This document shows, piece after piece, positions 33,798 through 40,877 of a stretch of DNA of 57,007 nt. Source of the stretch: Gemmatimonadota bacterium (GTDB lineage: Bacteria; Gemmatimonadota; Gemmatimonadetes; Gemmatimonadales; Gemmatimonadaceae); assembly GCA_003155795.1 (NCBI GenBank), contig PMEM01000049.1, positions 43,155 through 100,161 of the forward strand, written 5' to 3'. The translations under genes and the position numbers were made by a program. Below the pieces are notes generated by a model that saw only the letters and a list, made by a program, of their open reading frames with translations, did no database searches and was not told the DNA's origin. The first letter of the stretch is position 1; every line of letters begins with the position of its first letter.

Positions 33798-34253
33798 ATG
33801 ACGCACGAGCTCCTTGACGCATCGGCGGTGATGCGCGTGTTGGCGCACCGTTATCCAGTCCTGCTCGTCGATCGGATACAGATCGTGGAGCCGGGGAAGC
33901 GGGTGGAGGGGCTCAAGCGCGTTACAGGTGCTGAGTCGTTGGGGTACTCGTGGGGTGAGTCGCGGGCGAACATGCCGAACATGCTTGCCGTAGAGGCTCT
34001 CGCGCAGACGTCCGCGGCCCTGTTGCTTGGGCTGGCCGGGCCGACCGAAGGAGTGGTCGGTTATTTTGCGGCCATCGAACGAGTCCGGCTCCGGACGCCG
34101 GCGGTCGCAGGCGACACATTGTTGCTGAGCGTGCAACTCCGGAGCTTCCGGCGAGGAGTGGCACATCTCGATGGACTGGCAAGCGTGGTTGGCCGTCGCG
34201 TGGTATCCGCGAGGTTTACCGCCATCGTTCGCGGAGCCAGCCAAGTCCGCTAG
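33798..34253 (+). CDS. FabZ-like hotdog protein lacking catalytic His
   Basis: A 151-residue hotdog-fold protein that starts like FabZ (VLAHRYPVLLVDRI) and keeps the helix with the active-site Glu (LAVEALAQTSAALLL) and the later strands (VVGYFAAIERVRLRTPAVAG, GDTLLLSVQL). In FabZ the catalytic His of GHFPG sits 14 residues before that Glu. Here the position is Trp in GYSWGESRANMPNMLAVE, and the GHFPG motif is gone. It is therefore unlikely to be a normal 3-hydroxyacyl-ACP dehydratase. A structural or non-catalytic acyl-binding role is possible. It sits between hslU and argF, with no fatty-acid genes nearby. Confidence 0.7.
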   Translation: MTHELLDASAVMRVLAHRYPVLLVDRIQIVEPGKRVEGLKRVTGAESLGYSWGESRANMPNMLAVEALAQTSAALLLGLAGPTEGVVGYFAAIERVRLRTPAVAGDTLLLSVQLRSFRRGVAHLDGLASVVGRRVVSARFTAIVRGASQVR

Positions 34254-34298
34254 AATTGATCAGGCCCCACAGCTAATCGTTTCCTGAAATTCCCATAT

Positions 34299-35216
34299 AT
34301 GACCACAGAACACCGCGACTTTCTCGCCATCCCGGATTTTAGTGCTGACGAACTCAACGTACTATTTGCGCTCGCAGAGTCAATGCGCACGGGCGCCTAC
34401 AGGAAGACACCGCTGGCAGGGCAGACTCTAGCCATGATTTTCATGAAGGCGTCTACGAGAACGCGTGTTTCGTTCGAGGTCGGGACATACCAACTGGGGG
34501 GCCACGCGCTATTTCTATCGCCACGTGACGTCCAGCTTGGACGCGGTGAACCGATTTCGGACACCGCCAAAGTGCTCTCACGGTACGTGAACGGAATAAT
34601 GATCCGCACGTTTGCACATGATGATGTGGAAGCGCTGGCGCGTGACGCATCGATTCCGGTTATCAACGGTCTTACGGATCTGTTGCACCCCTGCCAGGTG
34701 CTGGCAGATCTGCTGACAGTACGTCAACAGCTTGGGAGCATCGCCGGGAAGAAGGTCGCGTGGATCGGCGACGGGAATAACATGGCCAACTCCTGGATCA
34801 ATGCGGCCTTCGTACTGGGATTCGATCTATCACTTGCGTGTCCGGTGGGATACGATCCGGATGCCGGCATGCTTGAGCGGGCTCGGACGCGTGCGAACGT
34901 AACTGTCGTCAGAGACCCACGCGAAGCGGCTCGTGGAGCAGACGTTGTGACAACTGATGTCTGGGCGTCGATGGGCCAGGAAGCGGAGCAGGCAGCACGG
35001 GAAAAGGCATTCCACGGATTTTGTGTTGACTCGTCGCTAATGTCGCTCGCAGCAAAGCGTGCGATCTTTTTGCACTGTCTGCCAGCCCACCGGGGTGAGG
35101 AGGTAACGGCTGACGTAATCGACGGCCCGCAGAGTCGGGTGTGGGACGAGGCGGAGAATCGATTGCATATTCAAAAAGCGATAATGGCGACGCTCATGGG
35201 AGGAGAAGCGCTTTGA
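34299..35216 (+). CDS. argF: Ornithine carbamoyltransferase
   Basis: Makes citrulline from ornithine and carbamoyl phosphate in arginine synthesis, 305 residues. Carbamoyl-phosphate site STRTRVSFEVG, second motif HPCQVLADLLTV, GDGNNMANSW, VTTDVWASMGQEAE and the ornithine-side HCLPAHRGEEV are all present. These match ornithine rather than aspartate or acetylornithine transcarbamylases, though the choice rests on motifs alone. It overlaps gcvT (TTGA). Other arginine genes are not in the window. Confidence 0.9.
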   Translation: MTTEHRDFLAIPDFSADELNVLFALAESMRTGAYRKTPLAGQTLAMIFMKASTRTRVSFEVGTYQLGGHALFLSPRDVQLGRGEPISDTAKVLSRYVNGIMIRTFAHDDVEALARDASIPVINGLTDLLHPCQVLADLLTVRQQLGSIAGKKVAWIGDGNNMANSWINAAFVLGFDLSLACPVGYDPDAGMLERARTRANVTVVRDPREAARGADVVTTDVWASMGQEAEQAAREKAFHGFCVDSSLMSLAAKRAIFLHCLPAHRGEEVTADVIDGPQSRVWDEAENRLHIQKAIMATLMGGEAL

Positions 35217-36304
35217 CACAACGCACACCGTTGCACGAGGTGCATGTCGCACTTGGTGCCAAGATGGTTTCATTCGCTGGCTTCGAGATGCCGGTGCAGT
35301 ATCCTGCTGGCATCACCTCCGAACACAAGTCGGTGCGCGAAGGTGTCGGCCTGTTCGACGTCAGTCACATGGGCGAATTCATCGTCCGTGGGCCGCAGGC
35401 GATCGATTTCATCAACTTCGTTACGACCAACGACGTTCCGGCTCTTGCGGTTGGCCAGGCGCACTACTCGACTATTCTGTACGAAAACGGGACAATTGTG
35501 GATGACTGTCTTGTCTATCGATTCGCCGATCATCTCATGGTTGTTGTAAATGCGTCGAACAAGGACAAGGACCTCGCGCATATCACGTCATACATGGATC
35601 GGTTCGACTGCAGCATTGAAGATGTGAGTGACCGCATTGCGTTACTCGCGCTGCAGGGGCCGCGCGCGCAGGAAGTCATGACCAAATTCACGAATGTGAA
35701 CCTGGATGACATAACGTACTATCACTTTCAGGTCACGACTGTTGCGGGGATTCCCGACGTGATCCTTTCACGGACAGGTTATACCGGCGAGGACGGCTTC
35801 GAGCTTTACTTCGACGCTTCCCGCGCCGTGGAGATGTGGAACGCGATCATGGCCGAGGGCTCAGTGGTGCCGGCAGGCCTGGGGGCTCGAGACACCCTCC
35901 GCCTTGAAATGGGTATGGCGCTGTACGGAAACGATATTGACGACACCACCACTCCGTATGAAGCCGGACTTGGTTGGCTGGTAAAGCTCAAGAAGGGAGA
36001 CTTCGTCGGCAAGGCGGCGCTTGAGCAACAAAAGGCAGCGGGGGTTCCGCGCAAGCTTGTAGGCTTCACGATGGCTGACCGTGCGTTTCCGCGGCATGGC
36101 TATGCCGTCCGTTGCGCCGGACTGCCGAGCGGTGAGGTGCGCAGCGGAACCATGAGCCCAACACTCGGCATTGCGATCGGGACGGCCTACCTGCCACTGG
36201 ACAAGGCCAAAGAAGGCACTGAGTTCGAGGTGGAGATTCGCGGGAAGCCGCTGACCGCAGTTGTGCAGAAGATGCCATTCTACAAGAACGCGTCGCATCG
36301 TTGA
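35213..36304 (+). CDS. gcvT: Glycine cleavage system T protein
   Basis: Aminomethyltransferase that moves the methylene group from H-protein to tetrahydrofolate, 363 residues. TPLHEVHVALGAKMVSFAGF and FDVSHMGEFIVRG open the protein; YTGEDGFELYFD and GLGARDTLRLEMGMALYGND are the folate-binding signatures; the C-terminal barrel has the usual RSGTMSPTLGIAIGTAYLP. TTG 35213 is the start: GGGAGGAG lies about nine bases upstream and the codon overlaps the argF stop. The longer frame from 35141 only adds argF antiframe residues. gcvH and gcvP are not in the window. Confidence 0.93.
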   Translation: MTQRTPLHEVHVALGAKMVSFAGFEMPVQYPAGITSEHKSVREGVGLFDVSHMGEFIVRGPQAIDFINFVTTNDVPALAVGQAHYSTILYENGTIVDDCLVYRFADHLMVVVNASNKDKDLAHITSYMDRFDCSIEDVSDRIALLALQGPRAQEVMTKFTNVNLDDITYYHFQVTTVAGIPDVILSRTGYTGEDGFELYFDASRAVEMWNAIMAEGSVVPAGLGARDTLRLEMGMALYGNDIDDTTTPYEAGLGWLVKLKKGDFVGKAALEQQKAAGVPRKLVGFTMADRAFPRHGYAVRCAGLPSGEVRSGTMSPTLGIAIGTAYLPLDKAKEGTEFEVEIRGKPLTAVVQKMPFYKNASHR

Positions 36305-36795
36305 AGCTTACAGTCATCACCGTTTCGGACTCAGTCGCACGCGGAACTCGCGCGGACGCTTCCGGAGACAGCATCGCCGTTTGGGCGATCGCGCGTGGTT
36401 ACACGGTTGCCTCCCGCGTGACCGTTGCAGACGAATCGGTGGATATCGTCCGCGCGCTGCTTGACGCTTGCGACGACGGCGATTGCGAGCTTGTGGTGAC
36501 GACTGGCGGGACTGGTCTGGCCAAGCGCGACGTGACACCGGAGGCGACACGTGCGGTGATTGCTGCTGAGGCGCCCGGCTTTGTGGATCAGATGCGCGAC
36601 AATGCGACGCGTTTTCCGCGCGCGGTTTTGTCGCGTGGTATCGCCGGAGTTCGGGGGCGAACCTTGATAGTCAATCTGCCCGGATCTGTCGGCGGAGTGC
36701 GTGACGGACTCGCGGTACTCGCCCCAATCGTCGAGCATGCTTGTGACATTCTGAGTGGGCGCGTCAAAGAACACGGGAGTGTGCATGGCACGTAG
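36301..36795 (+). CDS. mogA: MogA/MoaB-type molybdopterin adenylyltransferase
   Basis: Activates molybdopterin with AMP before molybdate insertion, or a close MoaB relative, 164 residues. Motifs: LTVITVSDSVARGTRADASG at the N-terminus, VVTTGGTGLAKRDVTPEAT in the middle and IVNLPGSVGGVRDGLAVLAP near the end. TTG 36301 is the likely start, overlapping the gcvT stop (TTGA); no ribosome binding site is seen, so coupling with gcvT is expected. No other molybdenum cofactor genes are nearby. The last 11 bases overlap the next gene. Confidence 0.85.
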   Translation: MKLTVITVSDSVARGTRADASGDSIAVWAIARGYTVASRVTVADESVDIVRALLDACDDGDCELVVTTGGTGLAKRDVTPEATRAVIAAEAPGFVDQMRDNATRFPRAVLSRGIAGVRGRTLIVNLPGSVGGVRDGLAVLAPIVEHACDILSGRVKEHGSVHGT

Positions 36796-38362
36796 CGGTG
36801 GCGCCACCGTTCTCATAACACTCGCTGATGTCGAGCCCGCGGTACGACTGAACGCATTGCTGGAGGCTGCCGGCATCACAACCTCGGTCGTCTCGGCAGT
36901 GGACAATCTTTCCACGGAGATTCGGCGTACTCGACCAGAGTTGATCGTGCTCACCGGCAACATTGCCGATCCAGCGGTTCGACAGGTTGTCCGCGATCAA
37001 TTGTGGGAGGGCACAGCCGTGATCGGCCTCGCCGATGTTGCAGACCCACAACTGATCGAACGCTTGCGAGCGATTGGTTTTGTCGACGTTTACGTCAAAC
37101 CCGTGGTCACAGAAGATCTCGTCGACGCGGTCAAGCGTGTACTGGAGCGTCGCAGGCTCGCAGAATCCACCGGTCTGGTCGGTCAATCTGATGCGATTCG
37201 CGAAGTTCTGGTGCGCGTCGAGCAGATGGCGCCGGTGTCAAGCACGGTACTGATTCAGGGTGAGAGCGGCACGGGCAAGGAACTTGTTGCGCGCGCGATA
37301 CACCAGCTCAGCCCGCGCCGTGGCCGGCCATTCATTGCGGTGAACGTTGGCGCGTTGCCAGAAACACTGTTGGAGAGCGAGTTGTTTGGCCACGAGAAGG
37401 GAGCGTTTACGGGAGCCGCAGAACGGCGCATTGGCCGATTTGAGCTTGCGGACACGGGGACACTGTTTCTGGACGAGATCGGTGATATTCCGCCTGCGAC
37501 TCAGGTCAAGCTGTTGCGCGTGCTCGAGGAGCGCGAAGTTACTCGTGTCGGGGGTACGACTCCGATCAGAGTAAACGTGCGAGTCGTTACAGCGACGAAC
37601 CAGCTGCTGCGTGGTTTGGTCGAGGACGGTCGGTTCCGGTCCGATCTTTACTACCGGCTGAATGTTCTGAGCATTTATCTGCCGCCTTTGCGTGAACGGC
37701 GGGCCGACATTCCGTTGCTCGTGCGACGTTTCGTACGCCAATTCTCTGCGCAGCACGATCGGCCATTCCATGGGATTTCGGCCGACGCAATGCAGATCAT
37801 GTCTGACTACGCATGGCCCGGCAATGTGCGGCAGCTCAAGAATTTGATCGAGAGCATGGTCGTTCTGGCGCCGGGCCGCGAAATCACGGCGTCGGACATA
37901 CCTGCTGAGGTCCGGGAAGTGTCGAGTCTTCTGCCGGTTCGGGTTCCCCAGGTTCTCGCCAGGAGCGCCGAAGCCAGCATGGCGGGTCGTGAGCTGGAAT
38001 TTATCGTCCACAGTCTGGTGGAACTGCGACTTCAGCTGGACGAGCTGAGGCGACGGGTGGACGGGAGCGAGGTGGCGGCCGGAAGTGGGTTCGAAGCGCA
38101 GGCTTCTGGAGAAGGGCTGGGACTACCGGATCGGCGTGGGGTGCCTGCCCTTGCGCCGGAATCTGGCCCTCCGCGGAACGTCCTGACGGTGACCCCTGGG
38201 ATGACGATGGCTGCGATTGAGCGCGGGGCTATCGAGTCCGCTCTTCGAGAAACTGATGGAAATCGGCGTCGAGCTGCCGAGCTTTTAGGTATTGGAGAGC
38301 GGACGTTATACCGGAAGCTCAAGGATTATGATATTCCCGATGGATACGCCACTATTGCCTAA
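36785..38362 (+). CDS. NtrC-like sigma54 activator with degenerate receiver
   Basis: A 525-residue activator. The N-terminal domain is shaped like a receiver ([20 protein letters not shown]), but the acidic pair is reduced to AD and the phospho-acceptor Asp position reads ELIVLTGN, with no Asp; the Lys remains in VYVKPV. The AAA+ domain is complete: [54 protein letters not shown] Pro/Gly-rich linker leads to a Fis-type helix-turn-helix ([20 protein letters not shown]). No sensor kinase is beside it, in line with a phosphorylation-independent regulator. ATG 36785 is chosen over 36755. The target promoter is unknown. Confidence 0.88.
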   Translation: MARSGGATVLITLADVEPAVRLNALLEAAGITTSVVSAVDNLSTEIRRTRPELIVLTGNIADPAVRQVVRDQLWEGTAVIGLADVADPQLIERLRAIGFVDVYVKPVVTEDLVDAVKRVLERRRLAESTGLVGQSDAIREVLVRVEQMAPVSSTVLIQGESGTGKELVARAIHQLSPRRGRPFIAVNVGALPETLLESELFGHEKGAFTGAAERRIGRFELADTGTLFLDEIGDIPPATQVKLLRVLEEREVTRVGGTTPIRVNVRVVTATNQLLRGLVEDGRFRSDLYYRLNVLSIYLPPLRERRADIPLLVRRFVRQFSAQHDRPFHGISADAMQIMSDYAWPGNVRQLKNLIESMVVLAPGREITASDIPAEVREVSSLLPVRVPQVLARSAEASMAGRELEFIVHSLVELRLQLDELRRRVDGSEVAAGSGFEAQASGEGLGLPDRRGVPALAPESGPPRNVLTVTPGMTMAAIERGAIESALRETDGNRRRAAELLGIGERTLYRKLKDYDIPDGYATIA

Positions 38363-38388
38363 ACGCACGTGAGACCGCACTTTGTGAG

Positions 38389-38429
38389 GGCCACCAAAGG
38401 GGGAATCGGCTTAACTCTCCTTGGCGGCC
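38389..38429 (+). terminator. Imperfect hairpin after the NtrC-like gene
   Basis: GGCCACCAAAGG and CCTTGGCGGCC can pair with two mismatches across a 15-20 base loop, 27 bases after the stop. No T run follows. It could end the gcvT-mogA-regulator transcript, but the evidence is weak. Confidence 0.3.
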
Positions 38430-38514
38430 TCGTGTGTTTACGGGTCATCAAGTCCAACAGCAAGCGCGCGGGCGATCATCGTCATGCGCGGACAAACTTT
38501 CGTTCCTTAATAGC

Positions 38515-39276
38515 GTGACTACATTTGTGACGCCCGCGCGGCTCGGGGAGCAAGCCGAAGAGCTAATTCGAACACTGCCCGGGGTGGTTTCTGTCCGGGT
38601 GGTGGATAACGGGGAGGGGTCGATCCAGGAGGTACACATCCTGACGACGTCGGAAGTCCCTGCGAAGCAGACCGTGCGCAACGTGGAAAGCGCACTTTTT
38701 GCCCATCTTGGGCTACGGATCGATCATCGTCGCGTCTCGATAGCGGCCGTGAGCGAAGCACCTCCTCCGCAGCCAAAGCAGTCACCGCCGAGTTCGACGC
38801 CGTCGCCGATAGCGCCTCCGAAAAGCCGGGCGACTGCCGATACTGAGGGAATGGGTGTTTACATGCCGACCCCAGGATTGGACGGACCGCGTCGCCGGAT
38901 CTATTTCGAGGACGTGGAAGTGAGAGGATCCCGTGCGCGTGGCGTATCGTGCCGGGTGTCGTTGATCAAGGATGGGACGTCTTTCATTGGTGAAGCACGC
39001 GGGGTCGATGGTGATCGTGCGCGGTTGGAGTTGGCAGCGCGTGCGGCGTGTCTGGCGATTGGCGATGCGGATGCAAAGGATCGTCAGTTTGGTCTGGAAG
39101 GCGTGAGAGTTTTTGAAGCGTTTGACAGGAAGTTCATATTCGTTGGCGTTGCGGTGCGGCATGGCCGGGAAGTTCGGTTGCTGGCCGGAACGTGCGAAGT
39201 GAGTGATAGTGCGGAAACGGCATCGGTACTTGCCGTGCTGGACGCTACAAACCGTTGGTTGGAGTATGGCGCGTAG
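38515..39276 (+). CDS. Two-domain protein of unknown function
   Basis: A protein of about 253 residues. The N-terminal domain (residues 1-75, TPARLGEQAEELIRTLPGVV, then HILTTSEVPAKQTVRNVESA) reads like a small ferredoxin-like or ACT-like fold. A Pro/Ser-rich linker (PPPQPKQSPPSSTPSP) follows. The C-terminal domain (RIYFEDVEVRGSRARGVSCR; GEARGVDGDRARLELAARAA; FIFVGVAVRHGREVRLLAGT) has two beta-hairpin and helix repeats. No signal or membrane segment is seen. GTG 38515 matches the start of the conserved part; GTG 38434 would add 27 residues. Name and function are unknown to me. Confidence 0.6.
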   Translation: MTTFVTPARLGEQAEELIRTLPGVVSVRVVDNGEGSIQEVHILTTSEVPAKQTVRNVESALFAHLGLRIDHRRVSIAAVSEAPPPQPKQSPPSSTPSPIAPPKSRATADTEGMGVYMPTPGLDGPRRRIYFEDVEVRGSRARGVSCRVSLIKDGTSFIGEARGVDGDRARLELAARAACLAIGDADAKDRQFGLEGVRVFEAFDRKFIFVGVAVRHGREVRLLAGTCEVSDSAETASVLAVLDATNRWLEYGA

Positions 39277-39466
39277 AGAGCAGTTTTAGAAATCGTGACA
39301 TGATGCTTACCTCGAGACAAACTATAGACTAATCAAAGTAAAACCCCCGTTCCCCGGCCTAGCGGAGTTGAGACGGTAGGAATCGGCAGGAATGAGCGGA
39401 GCCAACCTTTGCAGTTTGCACGTGCGCGCGAGCGACGTGACAAAACGGATGGGAGGTGACGCGAAA

Positions 39467-39532
39467 ATGGTGTACATGATGGCCTTGTTTGCCGCGATGT
39501 TTTCCAGCGGCGGAACTCAAGAGTGGACTTAA
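39467..39532 (+). CDS. 21-residue small ORF before the HD-GYP gene
   Basis: ATG 39467 opens a 21-codon frame reading MVYMMALFAAMFSSGGTQEWT and ending TAA. GGGAGGTGAC at 39451-39460, an eight-base match to the 3' end of 16S rRNA, lies at ideal distance before it; this is stronger than the signal of any annotated gene around it. The first 13 residues are hydrophobic and Met-rich. It could be a leader peptide, a small membrane peptide, or a translated element that controls the phosphodiesterase gene 34 bases downstream. The rest of 39277-39566 shows no gene. Confidence 0.5.
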   Translation: MVYMMALFAAMFSSGGTQEWT

Positions 39533-39566
39533 GGCTGTGGACGGGGGTCCTCACATTCGTAAAACG

Positions 39567-40877
39567 ATGAAACAATCAGTTCGTACGTACATTTTGACGA
39601 TGGCGCTACTCGCGAGCGCCTCTCTGGCCTTCCTGATCTGGATTGCGCCAGCGGTCGATCCAGCCGACTTCAGGGCTGTTGTGACTCTTAGTGTGGTTGC
39701 TCTCGGCACCCACATCATGGGGCACACGCTGGCTCGTAATATCTCTGGCTCCGTATCGTTTGTCCCCTTCCTTGCGTGCGCAGCAATATCGCCCAATTGG
39801 ATGACGGCTGTTGGAGTCTTGAGTGTGTCTGTTGTTGTCCAGATTGTACGCCAACGGCCGTTCGATAGATGCGTGTTCAATATTTCTCAACTTACTCTTT
39901 CCGTATCGTTGGGAATACTCGCGTATCGCCTGTTCGGGGGGGGCAATCTCATCGGTGCGAGCCCGATCCCGTATCTTGCGTATGTAGCACTGTTCTTGAC
40001 TTTTTCGGCTGTTAACAGCCTTTCGGTTAGCGCGGTTGTAGCGCTCAGCGATGATCGCCGGTTGGGAGATGTCTGGGTCGAGAACAACCTTGGAACCCTG
40101 GCATACGACGTCCTGGCGCTCCCGATGATTGCGTTGCTCGCTTGGGCATACGTGAAGTTTGGACCACCGGATGCGTTAATAGTGGCCGCGTTGCTCATCG
40201 GACTGCGCGAGTTGTACAATGTCAATTTGCAGCTGGATCGGGCGAACCAGGAATTGTTGGAGCTGATGGTTGCGGCGATCGAAGCGAGAGACCCGTACAC
40301 GTCGGGTCACTCTCGACGCGTATCAGAGCATGCGAAAGTCATAGCGCAAATCATTGGCTTGCGCGCTTCCGCGACCAAAAGAGTCGCCATCGCTGCACTA
40401 TTGCACGATGTCGGTAAGATCCACGAAGTCTTTGCGCCGATCCTCCTCAAGCCGGGCCGACTGACTGATGAGGAGAATGCCATCATGCAAACTCATCCGA
40501 TCAAGAGCGAAGAGCTTGTGGCGAAGGTGTCGCAGCTTCGTGATGTCGTGCCGGCAGTACGGCACCATCACGAGAACTGGGATGGGACTGGTTATCCGGA
40601 CGGTTTGGCGGGAGATCGCATTCCACTCGCGTCACGCATCATCATGTTTGCCGACACAATCGACGCGATGACATCGGACCGCCCCTACCGCAAGGCGCTC
40701 GACGCTGGAGCTGTGCGCTCAGAGCTGATAAAGCACCGCGGTCGACAGTTTGACCCGACAATTTGCGACGCGTTGTTGAGCAGCGGCCGATTCAATGAGC
40801 TCTTCAAGCACGCGTCTCATCAGTCGCTGTCGCACACGCAGGAAGTACCGCGTTTGCGTCTTGCCTCACAGGCCTAG
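39567..40877 (+). CDS. Membrane HD-GYP cyclic-di-GMP phosphodiesterase
   Basis: A 436-residue membrane protein. About eight hydrophobic segments fill residues 8-230 (YILTMALLASASLAFLIWIA; VSFVPFLACAAISPNWM; LALPMIALLAWAYVKF), forming a sensor domain of unknown ligand. The C-terminal HD-GYP domain has ARDPYTSGHSRRVSEHAKVI, the HD pair in ALLHDVGKI, the GYP loop HHENWDGTGYPDGLAGDRIP and FADTIDAMTSDRPYRKAL. HD-GYP proteins hydrolyse cyclic-di-GMP, which commonly governs pilus use and biofilm. ATG 39567 fits the first membrane helix. Its last 74 bases overlap the converging SARP-like gene. Confidence 0.88.
   Translation: MKQSVRTYILTMALLASASLAFLIWIAPAVDPADFRAVVTLSVVALGTHIMGHTLARNISGSVSFVPFLACAAISPNWMTAVGVLSVSVVVQIVRQRPFDRCVFNISQLTLSVSLGILAYRLFGGGNLIGASPIPYLAYVALFLTFSAVNSLSVSAVVALSDDRRLGDVWVENNLGTLAYDVLALPMIALLAWAYVKFGPPDALIVAALLIGLRELYNVNLQLDRANQELLELMVAAIEARDPYTSGHSRRVSEHAKVIAQIIGLRASATKRVAIAALLHDVGKIHEVFAPILLKPGRLTDEENAIMQTHPIKSEELVAKVSQLRDVVPAVRHHHENWDGTGYPDGLAGDRIPLASRIIMFADTIDAMTSDRPYRKALDAGAVRSELIKHRGRQFDPTICDALLSSGRFNELFKHASHQSLSHTQEVPRLRLASQA

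Noticed and set aside
39277..39466. Cyclic-di-GMP riboswitch before the HD-GYP gene.
   Set aside because: The GEMM signatures (GGGCAAA and GGGACGCAAAG) are not present in the leader.
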